From contig CAJKLD010000012.1 in NCBI GenBank assembly GCA_905200645.1, positions 1 to 62,015 of the forward strand: DNA of 62,015 bases, read 5' to 3'. The notes below the pieces were generated by a model. That model worked only from the letters and a program-made list of their open reading frames with translations, was not told the DNA's origin and made no database searches. Source of the DNA: an uncultured Phascolarctobacterium sp. Lineage in GTDB: Bacteria > Bacillota > Negativicutes > Acidaminococcales > Acidaminococcaceae. A program made the translations under genes and the position numbers. This document shows, piece after piece, positions 17,361 to 26,098 of this stretch. Every line of letters starts with the position of its first letter. The first letter of the stretch is position 1.

Positions 17361-17388
17361 TTGACATATCATTTGAATATGATATAAT
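17361..17388 (+). promoter_or_regulatory. Consensus promoter with internal palindrome, exported cbiK gene
   Basis: TTGACA, 16 bases, TATAAT: both hexamers match the consensus. The spacer region holds an inverted repeat, ATATCAT (17366-17372) and ATGATAT (17379-17385), overlapping both boxes. This is the right place for a repressor, such as a Fur- or DtxR-type regulator. A related ATCAT/ATGAT pair lies about 100 bases upstream. Confidence 0.7.
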
Positions 17389-17472
17389 CTTAAGAAGTAA
17401 AGCAAGCAAATTATTATTGCTGTTTTTTATTGAAAGTCAAGTTTATTATCATGTAAAAAGGAGTGTTATGTT

Positions 17473-18465
17473 ATGAAATCCTTGAAAAAATATGCTGCCG
17501 TTGCTATGGCCTGCGCTGCACTTGTAGGCTTTGCCGCTACTTCTCACGCTGCTTACCAATTAAGCGACGAGGTCAAAACTGCTACTCCGGCGCTTTTAAT
17601 GGCTACACAAATCGGCATCAAAACCAATGAAAACGCTGCTTTGGCTAATCTGCCGGATAAAGACGCTATTTTGGTTATGAGCTTTGGCACCACTTTTAAG
17701 GATACCCGCGAAAAAACCATTGATGCTACTGTCAACGCTATTAAAGCAGCTCATCCCGGCGTAAAAGTGGTTACTGCTTTTACTTCTCATATTATTATTG
17801 ACCGTATTAAAGCCAACGAAGGTATTTCCTATCCTACTCCTGAAGAAGCAATTGCCCAATTGAAGGCAGGAGGCTACACTCGTGTAGCAATGACTTCTTT
17901 GGATATTATCCCCGGTATGGAATATGCTTATAAAGACGCTGTTTTCCAACTGCATAAAAATGATTTCAAAAAAGCAACCTTTGGCACTCCGCTCATGTAC
18001 TGGCAGGGACAAGAGGGGCAAGCTGACGATATTACCGCAACCATGAAAGCAGTCTCTACCCAATTCCCTAAGCTGGGCAAAAAAGACGCTGTTTTGGTAA
18101 TGGCCCATGGTACTCCCCATCCGGCAAACGCTTACTACGCTGTAATGCAGGATCGTTTAAACGAAATGGGCTTAAATAATGTCTTAATTTTTTCCGTTGA
18201 AGGCTGGCCGCATTTGGAAACTGTTATTCCGCAGCTGAAAGCTAAAGGGATTAAAAATGTTACTCTTATGCCGTTGATGATGGTTGCAGGCGACCACGCT
18301 AATAATGATATGGCCGGTGACGAACCTGATTCCTTCAAATCTATTTTGGAAAGCGAAGGCTTCAAGGTAAACGCTTATATTCATGGCTTAGGTGAAAACG
18401 AAGCAGTCCGCCAGCTTTTTGTTGATAAAGCAGAGCAAGCATGGGACGCTTTACAAGCTAAATAA
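17473..18465 (+). CDS. cbiK: Exported CbiK-type sirohydrochlorin chelatase
   Basis: 330 residues with a Sec signal (MKSLKKYAAVAMACAALVGF, cut near ATSHA), so the enzyme acts in the periplasm. The body is CbiK-like: ILVMSFGTTFKDTREKTID (about residues 66-84), VLVMAHGTPHPAN with the metal-binding His, EGWPHLE, and MVAGDHANNDMAGDEPDS with the second His. CbiK puts Co2+ (or Fe2+) into sirohydrochlorin. A periplasmic form is known in Desulfovibrio, where a role in iron or haem handling has been suggested. AGGAG lies 9 bases before the ATG. A strong, operator-like promoter lies upstream, and a second, signal-less copy lies 111 bases downstream. Confidence 0.88.
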   Translation: MKSLKKYAAVAMACAALVGFAATSHAAYQLSDEVKTATPALLMATQIGIKTNENAALANLPDKDAILVMSFGTTFKDTREKTIDATVNAIKAAHPGVKVVTAFTSHIIIDRIKANEGISYPTPEEAIAQLKAGGYTRVAMTSLDIIPGMEYAYKDAVFQLHKNDFKKATFGTPLMYWQGQEGQADDITATMKAVSTQFPKLGKKDAVLVMAHGTPHPANAYYAVMQDRLNEMGLNNVLIFSVEGWPHLETVIPQLKAKGIKNVTLMPLMMVAGDHANNDMAGDEPDSFKSILESEGFKVNAYIHGLGENEAVRQLFVDKAEQAWDALQAK

Positions 18466-18488
18466 TTTTTACATTTCCTTTTTTCTGT

Positions 18489-18530
18489 AAAATACTCTTT
18501 GCCCCCTTGCGAGCAGAGAGTATTTTCTTT
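18489..18530 (+). terminator. Hairpin terminator
   Basis: A perfect 10-bp stem, AAAATACTCT with its complement, 18-base loop, followed by a T-rich stretch (TTTTCTTT). Confidence 0.75.
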
Positions 18531-18575
18531 ATGATTTATCTTATACTATGATAAAAAACGAAACGAGGTTGCTTT

Positions 18576-19382
18576 ATGGATACAACAAATAAAAAGGCCT
18601 TAGTAGTCATCAGCTTTGGCTCCACCTTTGATGAAACCCGCAAACAAGATATCGGCGGCATTGAATGCGCGTTAGCGGCAGCGTTTCCCGCATATGACCA
18701 GTACCGCGCTTTTACCTCCAAAATTATTCGCAAGCGTTTGGCTGCCAGAAATATTTTTGTTGACGATATCGAAACCCTCTTAACCAAGCTAGCTGTTGCA
18801 GGCTATAAGGAAGTTATTCTCCAACCTACTCATCTGCTCCACGGTGAAGAATTTGAGCAGAAGGTTTTAGCTTTACGTGATAAATTTTTATCTCTTTTCC
18901 AAAAATTTATTATCAGCCAACCCTTAATCGTAAGCGATGAAGATTTTAAGCGGGTAGCTGTCGCTTTACTCGGCCACCTACCCGCTTTGCAGCCTAACGA
19001 ATGCGTTATCTTTATGGGGCATGGCACTCCTCGTGCCAACAACTCTGCTTATGGCTATACCTATGTAAAATTACAGAAAATTTTTGACGAACTAAGCATG
19101 CCTGTTTTAGTCGGTACAGTAGAAGACGAAGATATTCCTAATTTGGCAGCAGTTTTGAGCAAACTACAGCAACGCGGCTACAAGCATGTGCATCTTTGCC
19201 CTTTAATGGTAGTTGCAGGCGACCACGCTAATAATGATATGTATGGCAACGAGCCTGACAGCTGGAAATCGCAAATTGAAGCTCTTGGCATCACTACTAC
19301 CGGCCATCTGAACGGCATCGGTCGTTTCACTTCCATTCAAGCACTGTACGTGCAGCATGTTCTCACTGCGTTAAGCAAATAA
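18576..19382 (+). CDS. cbiK: Cytoplasmic CbiK-type sirohydrochlorin chelatase
   Basis: 268 residues, no signal peptide. ALVVISFGSTFDETRKQDIG at the start, VIFMGHGTPRANNSAYGY (about residues 145-162) and MVVAGDHANNDMYGNEPDSW (about 210-229) give the two metal His residues. The region matching EGWPH of the exported copy reads VEDEDIPNL, so the loop over the active site differs. It would be the anaerobic cobalt-insertion step of B12 synthesis or a sirohaem ferrochelatase. No other B12 genes are in the window. GAGG lies 7 bases before the ATG. It is probably a paralogue of the exported copy, now specialised. Confidence 0.85.
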   Translation: MDTTNKKALVVISFGSTFDETRKQDIGGIECALAAAFPAYDQYRAFTSKIIRKRLAARNIFVDDIETLLTKLAVAGYKEVILQPTHLLHGEEFEQKVLALRDKFLSLFQKFIISQPLIVSDEDFKRVAVALLGHLPALQPNECVIFMGHGTPRANNSAYGYTYVKLQKIFDELSMPVLVGTVEDEDIPNLAAVLSKLQQRGYKHVHLCPLMVVAGDHANNDMYGNEPDSWKSQIEALGITTTGHLNGIGRFTSIQALYVQHVLTALSK

Positions 19383-19446
19383 TTTCAAATCATCTTAACC
19401 CCTTCCTCTCTGTATTTTGCTTACACACATTGGGCAGGGATTTATG

Positions 19447-19476
19447 TTGCCCCCATAGCCTCGCTTATGTTATAAT
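19447..19476 (+). promoter_or_regulatory. Promoter of the dcuC-like gene
   Basis: TTGCCC, 18 bases, TATAAT, 51 bases before the chosen ATG. Confidence 0.55.
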
Positions 19477-19526
19477 TAAAACACCTAGAATTTGCGTAAA
19501 AAATTATTTAAGAAAGGATGTTGCAA

Positions 19527-20897
19527 ATGGGTGTTGTTATTTCTGCTGTAATAACTTTTTGGGTAGGTTACTTAATCTACAAAAAGTACAAACCACAGCC
19601 TGTGCTTTTTATGGGCGGTATGATTATGATGTGGCTGGCTGCTATTTTAGGCTATAGCCAAATTTTAGGAGCTAAGGCTTCTACAGGCTCCATATTCTTT
19701 GACGCATTTGAATTTATGCGCGCTACATTAAGCTCTACTGCCGGTAAGCTTGGTCTGAATATTATGTCCGTAGGCGCTTTCGCTAAGTATATGGATAAAA
19801 TTGGCGCTTCACGCGCTTTGGTTCGCTTAACCATTAGACCGCTGTTAGCACTCAAATCTCCCTATATTGTTATGAGCGGTACTTGGATTGTTGGTATGCT
19901 TATCGGTCTGTGCATCAACAGTGCTTCCGGACTAGCAATGCTGCTGATGGTAACCATGTTCCCCATTTTGGTTGGCTTAGGCGTGAGCCGTCTGTCCGCA
20001 ACCGCCGCCGTTGCTACTACTCTGTGCTTCGACTGGAGCCCCAGTGACACCGGCACTATTTTGTCCGCCGAAACCGCAGGTCTTGACCCTGTATTCTACT
20101 GGAGCCATTATCAAGTTCCTATCGTTGCCGTTGCTTTTGTAGTCGTAGGTATTCTGCACTATTTAACCCAAAAATATATGGATAAACGCGACGGTCATGT
20201 AGTAAAACCTATTGAAGTAGAGACAACCAAAGACGAAGCAGATACCGCTCCGGCTTTTTATGCTATTCTGCCGGTTATTCCTTTGGCGTTGATTTTGAGC
20301 TTCAGCTCCCTGTGGATCACCTGGATTAAAATGAACATTGTTATGGCAATGTTCATCGGTCTGTTTATTGGCGTTTGCTGTGAGTATATTCGCTGGCGCA
20401 ACGCCAAAAAGGTTTTTGACGATATTCAAACCTTCTTCGACGGCTTAGGTATGCAGATGGCTAACGTAATCACCCTGATTCTTGCCGGTCAAACCTTTGC
20501 TAAAGGCTTGCTCTGCTTAGGCACCATCAATGCTATGATTGACGGCAGTAAGGGCTTAGGCTTCGGCCCGATGGCTATGATGCTGGTAATGGTAGCTATT
20601 ATTGCCGGTTCCGCTATTGTTATGGGTTCCGGCAACGCGCCGTTCTTTGCGTTTGCTGCTTTAACTCCTGCTGTTGCGGCTGCCACTGGTCTGCATCCTG
20701 TACTTATGCTGCTGCCGATGCACTTTGCAGCTTCCATCATGCGTAACTGCTCTCCTATTACCGCGGTTATCGTAGTATCTTCCGGCATGGGCGGCGTTTC
20801 CAGCTTCGATTTGGTAAAACGCACCTTTATCCCCATGATGGGCGCTATGATTGTTACTATCGGTATGACTTTCTTCTTCTACTACACTGGTTATTAA
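19527..20897 (+). CDS. dcuC: C4-dicarboxylate transporter, DcuC family
   Basis: 456 residues, about 12 membrane helices. The run MSGTWIVGMLIGLCINSASG, the segment LCFDWSPSDTGTILSAE (about residues 170-186) and the C-terminal MGSGNAPFFAFAALTP are typical of the DcuC/anaerobic dicarboxylate exchangers. It would exchange or export succinate, fumarate or related acids in fermentation. The ATG at 19527 is chosen because AAAGGATG forms the ribosome site for it; the ATG three codons upstream is part of that site. A dipeptidase gene follows after a weak hairpin. Confidence 0.8.
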   Translation: MGVVISAVITFWVGYLIYKKYKPQPVLFMGGMIMMWLAAILGYSQILGAKASTGSIFFDAFEFMRATLSSTAGKLGLNIMSVGAFAKYMDKIGASRALVRLTIRPLLALKSPYIVMSGTWIVGMLIGLCINSASGLAMLLMVTMFPILVGLGVSRLSATAAVATTLCFDWSPSDTGTILSAETAGLDPVFYWSHYQVPIVAVAFVVVGILHYLTQKYMDKRDGHVVKPIEVETTKDEADTAPAFYAILPVIPLALILSFSSLWITWIKMNIVMAMFIGLFIGVCCEYIRWRNAKKVFDDIQTFFDGLGMQMANVITLILAGQTFAKGLLCLGTINAMIDGSKGLGFGPMAMMLVMVAIIAGSAIVMGSGNAPFFAFAALTPAVAAATGLHPVLMLLPMHFAASIMRNCSPITAVIVVSSGMGGVSSFDLVKRTFIPMMGAMIVTIGMTFFFYYTGY

Positions 20898-20907
20898 GCC
20901 AAAAGAG

Positions 20908-20935
20908 CTCCCCTTATAAGGGGGAGTCTCTCTTT
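20908..20935 (+). terminator. Short hairpin with T-tract between dcuC and dipeptidase genes
   Basis: A 6-bp GC-rich stem (CTCCCC with GGGGAG), 7-base loop, then TCTCTCTTTTTA. It may let part of the transcripts read into the dipeptidase gene. Confidence 0.55.
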
Positions 20936-20951
20936 TTATGGAGGTATATAG

Positions 20952-21899
20952 ATGTTTATTTGCGACTGTCACTGCGACACTTTAACCGAATTATATAAAA
21001 AAAATGTGAATTTATACAGCAATGACCAGCATATAGATATTAAGCGCCAGCTGGCGCTGGGAGGTATGCTGCAATTTTACGCTATGTTTGTACCTACGCC
21101 GGAATTTCGTTATGGAGGCGGTCTGCGCTACACTATGAACCTGTTGGATACCTATCTGCGTCAAATGCGCAAAGTACAGGAACAGGGAATTGATATACTT
21201 TTAGTACGCACTAAAAAAGACGCTGCTGACGTACTCAATCATCAATGCGCCAGCCTGTTGGCTATCGAAGAAGGCGGCGCTATTGACGGCAGCTTAGAAG
21301 CTTTGCGCGTTTTGTACGAATTGGGCGTGCGCGCCATGACGTTAACTTGGAGCAACCGCAACGATATTGCCGACGGTGTCAACGAAAAAAGCAGCGGCGG
21401 CGGTTTAACTCTTTTCGGGCGTAAGGTCGTTGCTGAAATGAATAGTTTAGGTATGCTGGTAGACGTGTCCCACATTGCTCCCGCAGGCTTTTGGGATGTT
21501 ATTGAAACCAGCACTAAACCTATTATCGCTACTCATTCCAACGCTTTGTCTTTGTGCCAGCATCCCCGTAATTTAGACGATAAGCAGATTTTAGCGATTA
21601 ATGACAACGACGGTCTTATCGGTATTACTTTTGCCGGACAATTTTTAGAAAACGATTACCATGATGCCTGCATTGAAAGCGTATACCGCCATATCGATTA
21701 CATGCTGAATTTAATGGGTAACGACGACCACATTGGCTTCGGCAGTGATTTTGACGGCATCAGCCATCCTCCCTACAATATTCAAGGCGTGCAGGATTAC
21801 AAACCTCTCTTAGAATATCTCTGCGGCAAATACAGCGATACCACTATCGCCAAAATTACTCATCAAAATGTTTTGAACTTGCTGCAAAAGGTATTGTAA
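20952..21899 (+). CDS. Membrane-dipeptidase-like metallopeptidase (M19)
   Basis: 315 residues, no signal peptide. The zinc-binding start CDCHCDTLTELY (His-x-Asp, about residues 4-15), LLAIEEGGAIDG with the bridging Glu (about 101), TLTWSNRN, LVDVSHIAP with a His, IIATHSNA with a His, and GFGSDFDGI near the end are the ordered M19 motifs. It hydrolyses dipeptides, possibly with a D-residue. GGAGG precedes the ATG by 9 bases. It lies downstream of the DcuC gene and ends at a clear terminator. Confidence 0.88.
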   Translation: MFICDCHCDTLTELYKKNVNLYSNDQHIDIKRQLALGGMLQFYAMFVPTPEFRYGGGLRYTMNLLDTYLRQMRKVQEQGIDILLVRTKKDAADVLNHQCASLLAIEEGGAIDGSLEALRVLYELGVRAMTLTWSNRNDIADGVNEKSSGGGLTLFGRKVVAEMNSLGMLVDVSHIAPAGFWDVIETSTKPIIATHSNALSLCQHPRNLDDKQILAINDNDGLIGITFAGQFLENDYHDACIESVYRHIDYMLNLMGNDDHIGFGSDFDGISHPPYNIQGVQDYKPLLEYLCGKYSDTTIAKITHQNVLNLLQKVL

Positions 21900-21917
21900 C
21901 CATAATAAAAAAGTAAA

Positions 21918-21962
21918 GGCGTAAATGTGCAGAAAATTATCTGTGCATTTACGTCTTTTTTT
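21918..21962 (+). terminator. Rho-independent terminator
   Basis: A 14-bp stem with three G-T pairs, 10-base loop, followed by a run of seven T. Confidence 0.9.
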
Positions 21963-21977
21963 GTGATTCGGAATGTT

Positions 21978-22931
21978 TTATTTAACTACGTTTTGCGGCC
22001 TGCCTGCTAAAAAAGCGTCTATATTAGCAAAAACAATATCCGCTCTCGCCTCCAACGCTTCCCTGCTGGCGAAAGCCACATGAGGAGTAACTACGGTATT
22101 TTTTGCGTGCAGCAAAGGATGATTTTCTGCCAGAGGCGGCTCCTGCTCAAAAACATCAATTCCAGCCGCAGCCAGCTTTCCGCTATTCAAAGCTTCTGCC
22201 AAGGCTTCGCTGTCCACCACGCCGCCACGAGCACAATTTATCAAGACCGCGCCAGTTTTCATTTTGGCAATGGAATCGGCATTTATCATTTTAGTGGTTG
22301 CTGAACTCATGGGTACGTGCAGCGATACAAAATCGGAAGCTGCTAATAATTCGTCTAACGCAACATATTTTACGCCCATGTTTACCAGCTCCGGTTTCAC
22401 AGTACGGCTGTAAGCCAAAACCTGGCAGCCAAAGGCTTGGGCAATTTTTGCCACGCGACAGCCAATAGCTCCGGTACCGATAACGCCAAAGGTTTTACCA
22501 AAAAGCTCAAAGCCTACCAAGCCGTCCTTCGTTCCTATATGACGACAGCGTTCATCAACAGCAACAATATTGCGGATAGCGCTGATAGCCAAACCAAAGG
22601 TCAATTCCGCAACAGCGTTAGTGGAATAGCCTGCCGCATTGCAGGCAGTAATGCCGCGGGAGCGAGCAGCGTCCAGTCCAACATGGTCGACGCCCGTAAA
22701 AGCAATATCAATAAGCTTTAAATTAGGACATTGCTCAATAAGCTCTGCACTCAAAGGCTGATTGGCCAATAGCAGAATATCTGCGTCTTTAATGCGGGCC
22801 AAAAGCTTTTCTTGGTCTGTTTCCTTGGTTATATAATAAATAAATTCATGACCTGCCGCTTGTAAGGGCGCAGCCAAACTATCAATCTTTGCCGACGAAA
22901 CACCTAACGGCTCCATGCAAATAATTTTCAT
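21978..22931 (-). CDS. D-2-hydroxyacid dehydrogenase
   Basis: 317 residues. The NAD-binding motif is FGVIGTGAIGCRVA (about 147-160). The catalytic set is Arg in INCARGGVVDSEAL (about 232), Glu in FEQEPPL (about 261) and His in TPHVAF (about 283). ELTFGLAISAIRN is the usual helix before the NAD domain. Substrates of this family range from hydroxypyruvate and phosphoglycerate to 2-ketoacids, and the sequence alone does not settle which. The start has the sequence CGAGGTGTTAGC before the ATG. It is convergent with the dipeptidase gene and shares its orientation with the NhaC-type gene upstream. Confidence 0.85.
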   Translation of the reverse strand: MKIICMEPLGVSSAKIDSLAAPLQAAGHEFIYYITKETDQEKLLARIKDADILLLANQPLSAELIEQCPNLKLIDIAFTGVDHVGLDAARSRGITACNAAGYSTNAVAELTFGLAISAIRNIVAVDERCRHIGTKDGLVGFELFGKTFGVIGTGAIGCRVAKIAQAFGCQVLAYSRTVKPELVNMGVKYVALDELLAASDFVSLHVPMSSATTKMINADSIAKMKTGAVLINCARGGVVDSEALAEALNSGKLAAAGIDVFEQEPPLAENHPLLHAKNTVVTPHVAFASREALEARADIVFANIDAFLAGRPQNVVK

Positions 22932-22992
22932 GCTAACACCTCGTTTTTCTTTACTTACAAATTAGTTTACTCTGCCAGCTAAAAAGTGTCAA

Positions 22993-23025
22993 ATAAAAAA
23001 GTCTCCGCAGTGCAACTACGGAGAC
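22993..23025 (-). terminator. Rho-independent terminator of the NhaC-type gene
   Basis: A 7-bp stem, GTCTCCG with its complement, 11-base loop, and a run of T on the minus strand (complement of 22995-23000). Confidence 0.85.
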
Positions 23026-23038
23026 AAGATCTGCAATT

Positions 23039-24547
23039 TTAAGCAGTGTGCTTTTTATCGTAATAGTTCCAACAGAAAATAATTACCAGCAAAAGGCCTA
23101 CGGAAATCGCCGTGCTGATAACAGAACCGGTAATGCCGGCAATCACAAAACCTACAAAAGCAATAGCGCCGTTGATGGAAGCATAAGGCAGCTGTGTACG
23201 CACATGGTCAGCCAAATTACATTCTGCACCCATGGACGACAAAATCGTGGTATCGCTCAAGGGTGAGCAATGGTCGCCGAACAAACCGCCGGATAATACT
23301 GCGCCCAAGCAAATAGCATAGGAAATACCAAAAGCATTGCCCATAGGAATTGCTAAAGGCATCAGCATAGCAAAGGTTCCCCAAGAGCTGCCGGTAGAAA
23401 AAGAAATCAAAGCGCCAAAGAGGAAAATGCTGGCGGGAATTAAAACCGGCGTAAAGTTAATGCTTTGCAAAATACCAATAATATATTTTGCAGTACCAAG
23501 CTTACTAATCATAGCGCTCAAGGACCAAGCCAACAACAGAATAATGGCTACCTCCGTCATGCTGACCATACCCTTAACATAAATGCTGAAGGTTTCCTTT
23601 GGTTTTTTTACTTTAAAGAAATAAATCATCGCCATTAAGAGAACGCCTGCCAAAAAATAACCAGTAGTCAAAGCAATACGAAAAGCGTTGCCGGGAATTT
23701 TAGCAAAGGGAAAACCCAAAGGAGCCAAATCCATCAGTAAAGTAGCGAAAACCATCAAAATCGGCAGAATCAGCATAAAAGGATTAGAATTACCCAAAGA
23801 ATAACCGTCTTCGTCCACAGGAGCCACATAGGTATCTTCCATTTCTTCAGGAATAGGTTTATCAACCATGGCATCCTCTGCTTGTTTCATAGCAGAAAAA
23901 TCTTTTTTGGTAATCGCTACCAAGGGAATCATGATAACAGCCAAAATTGTATAAATTTGGAAAGGAATCGCCTGCATAAAGGTTTCATAATCGGAAACAT
24001 CTACGTGCAGATTTTTAAACTGCGCTTCTACCAAGCCCATGATATACACACCCCAGCCGATAAAAGGAATTAGTACTGCTACCGGAGAAGAAGTAGAATC
24101 AAGCACCCACGCCAGCTTTTCGCGGGATAATTTAAGTTTATCAAACAGTGGACGGAATACAGGCCCGACCAACAGCGCCGTGCCTAAATCTGTAAAGAAA
24201 ATAACTACGCCGCCAAGCCAAGCACCAAGCTGCGCTTTTAAAGGTGTATCAACTATCTTATGCACATATTTAGCAAAGGATTGCGCGCCGCCGGCATTTT
24301 CCAACAGCTTAATAAAGCCGCCGATAAACAAAATCAAAACGATATTGCCTGCGTTATAACTATCCATGACCTGCTTGAAGAAATAATCTCCAATCAAAGA
24401 TTTAGCAGCCAAAAACGGATGGCCGTTGCACAGCAGCAAAACGCCCGATAAGCAGCCGCAAAACAAAGAAAAAATTACATTTTTTGTTTTAATCGCCAGT
24501 CCGATAGCCATCAGTGACGGCAGCAGACTAAGAACACCAAAATCCAT
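23039..24547 (-). CDS. NhaC-type Na+/H+ antiporter family protein
   Basis: 502 residues, about 11-12 membrane helices. Family signs are FTDLGTALLVGPVFRPLFDKL, WVLDSTSSPVAVLIPFIGWG (about residues 155-174), FSTGSSWGTFAMLMPLAIPM and GGLFGDHCSPLSDTTILSS near the C-terminus. A charged cytoplasmic loop (about 225-255) is rich in Asp and Glu. NhaC family members exchange Na+ for H+ or an organic substrate. The ATG at 24547 follows AGGGGTG. It is divergent from the amino-acid decarboxylase gene; the 257-base gap holds the promoter of the latter, so a link to decarboxylation products is possible but unproven. Confidence 0.8.
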   Translation of the reverse strand: MDFGVLSLLPSLMAIGLAIKTKNVIFSLFCGCLSGVLLLCNGHPFLAAKSLIGDYFFKQVMDSYNAGNIVLILFIGGFIKLLENAGGAQSFAKYVHKIVDTPLKAQLGAWLGGVVIFFTDLGTALLVGPVFRPLFDKLKLSREKLAWVLDSTSSPVAVLIPFIGWGVYIMGLVEAQFKNLHVDVSDYETFMQAIPFQIYTILAVIMIPLVAITKKDFSAMKQAEDAMVDKPIPEEMEDTYVAPVDEDGYSLGNSNPFMLILPILMVFATLLMDLAPLGFPFAKIPGNAFRIALTTGYFLAGVLLMAMIYFFKVKKPKETFSIYVKGMVSMTEVAIILLLAWSLSAMISKLGTAKYIIGILQSINFTPVLIPASIFLFGALISFSTGSSWGTFAMLMPLAIPMGNAFGISYAICLGAVLSGGLFGDHCSPLSDTTILSSMGAECNLADHVRTQLPYASINGAIAFVGFVIAGITGSVISTAISVGLLLVIIFCWNYYDKKHTA

Positions 24548-24739
24548 AAACAACACCCCTAAAATTATAATAGACATATTTTAGCATAAATATACTGTAA
24601 AACGCAAGCTTTTCTGCATTTTTATTATGAAAACAGTATAAAAAATCACCCTTTTTAAGCCAGCCAAAGTCATATAAATTGATTAAAGCTCAAGAAGTTT
24701 CTTTTCCTCAAAAATTTTCTCTTTTCTTTAGTTTTGCTA

Positions 24740-24767
24740 TTGTACTTTGTGGCGATTGTGGTACAAT
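24740..24767 (+). promoter_or_regulatory. Promoter of the fold-III decarboxylase gene
   Basis: TTGTAC, 16 bases, TACAAT. The outer hexamers form an inverted pair, TTGTAC and GTACAA, so the promoter itself has dyad symmetry. Confidence 0.6.
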
Positions 24768-24804
24768 CAAAGAGACAATAAATACAGTGTAAGGAAAGAT
24801 ATAC

Positions 24805-25965
24805 ATGAAAAGAAACAAACACTTTCAAATTGAGCAGGAAGCTGTAGAAAAATTAGCTGCCGAATATGGTACGCCTCTTTTAGTACTTTCCTTAGAGGAA
24901 GTAAAAAAAAGCTATAATATTTTAAAAAAATATCTGCCGCGCGTAAAAGTGCACTACGCCATTAAAGCTAATCCCCATCCCGAAATTTTAAGAGTGATGG
25001 CGCAGCTTGGTTCGTGCTTTGACGTAGCTTCCGACGGCGAAATCCGCCTACTGCACGATATGGGCGTTGCCGGCAGCAGAATGATTTACGCGAATCCGGT
25101 AAAACTGGGCGCAGGCTTTACTGCCTGCCGTGACTGCGGCGTTACCAAAATGACCTTTGACAGCGTCAGCGAAATAGAAAAGATCAAAAAAGAGCTCCCT
25201 CAGGCAACGGTGCTGTTGCGTCTGCGTATCGATAATTCTTCGGCACACGTTGATTTGAACAAAAAATTTGGCGCAGGCCGTGAAAACGCTTTAGCTTTAA
25301 TGCTCAAAGCCAAAGCAGCCGGTCTTGACATGGCAGGCATTGCTTTTCACGTCGGCAGCCAAACCGTCAGCGCCGAGCCTTATTTGCAGGCGCTGGATAT
25401 CACCCGCGAGCTATTTGAGCAGGCAGAAGCCGCCGGACTGTCTCTGCGGATTTTGGATATTGGCGGCGGGTTTCCTATTCCCGAGCCTAAGGTTAAATTC
25501 AATCTGCCGGAAATGCTTAAACAAATTGCTGCCCGCTTGGATGAAGATTTTGCTGCAACGGAAATTTGGGCAGAACCCGGGCGCTATATCTGCGGCACAG
25601 CCGTTAATTTAATCACCGGCGTTGTGGGTGTTACCGAACGAGGCGGCCAGCCCTGGTATTTTTTAGACGAAGGCCTTTACGGCACTTTCTCCGGCGTACT
25701 GTTTGACCAATGGGACTTTAAGCTTATCAGCTTTAAGGAAAGCGACGAAAAAGTAGCCGCTACCTTTGCCGGTCCCAGCTGCGACAGTTTGGATATTATG
25801 TTTCGCGGCCGCTTGACTGCTCCCTTAGAAGTAGGCGATTTACTGCTGGTTCCTGCCTGCGGCGCATATACTTCCGCTTCCGCAACAACCTTCAACGGTT
25901 TTAGCAAAGCTAAATTTATCATTTGGGAAAACGTGAAGCAATCCTTAGCTTTAACAGACAAATAA
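24805..25965 (+). CDS. Lysine/ornithine decarboxylase, PLP fold type III
   Basis: 386 residues, close to the 393 of the Selenomonas ruminantium enzyme. YAIKANPHP holds the PLP Lys (about 54). FDVASDGEI, AFHVGSQ (about 178), DIGGGFP (about 218-224), EPGRYI and CDSLDIMF (catalytic Cys about 326) complete the alanine-racemase-fold decarboxylase. In Selenomonas the related enzyme acts on Lys and Ornithine, and cadaverine is built into the cell wall; the same is plausible here. It stands directly upstream of an unrelated fold-I decarboxylase gene, separated by a terminator. The ATG has GTAAGGAAAG upstream. Which amino acid is preferred cannot be told. Confidence 0.85.
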   Translation: MKRNKHFQIEQEAVEKLAAEYGTPLLVLSLEEVKKSYNILKKYLPRVKVHYAIKANPHPEILRVMAQLGSCFDVASDGEIRLLHDMGVAGSRMIYANPVKLGAGFTACRDCGVTKMTFDSVSEIEKIKKELPQATVLLRLRIDNSSAHVDLNKKFGAGRENALALMLKAKAAGLDMAGIAFHVGSQTVSAEPYLQALDITRELFEQAEAAGLSLRILDIGGGFPIPEPKVKFNLPEMLKQIAARLDEDFAATEIWAEPGRYICGTAVNLITGVVGVTERGGQPWYFLDEGLYGTFSGVLFDQWDFKLISFKESDEKVAATFAGPSCDSLDIMFRGRLTAPLEVGDLLLVPACGAYTSASATTFNGFSKAKFIIWENVKQSLALTDK

Positions 25966-25984
25966 CCGCATTTTTAAATATACT

Positions 25985-26014
25985 GACGGTATGCACATGC
26001 GTACCGTCTTTTTT
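25985..26014 (+). terminator. Rho-independent terminator
   Basis: A stem of GACGGTA with its complement (extended by GC pairs), then TTTTTT. Confidence 0.88.
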
Positions 26015-26098
26015 ACGTTATTTTATTTGTAGGAATTTCCGTACTATGATAAAATATAAAAGATATAATGGTATATTATATTATCTCGGAGGCTATCA

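Noticed and set aside
17248..17472. Cobalamin riboswitch before the exported cbiK
   Set aside because: The leader after the promoter is only about 75 bases and shows no B12-box-like sequence.
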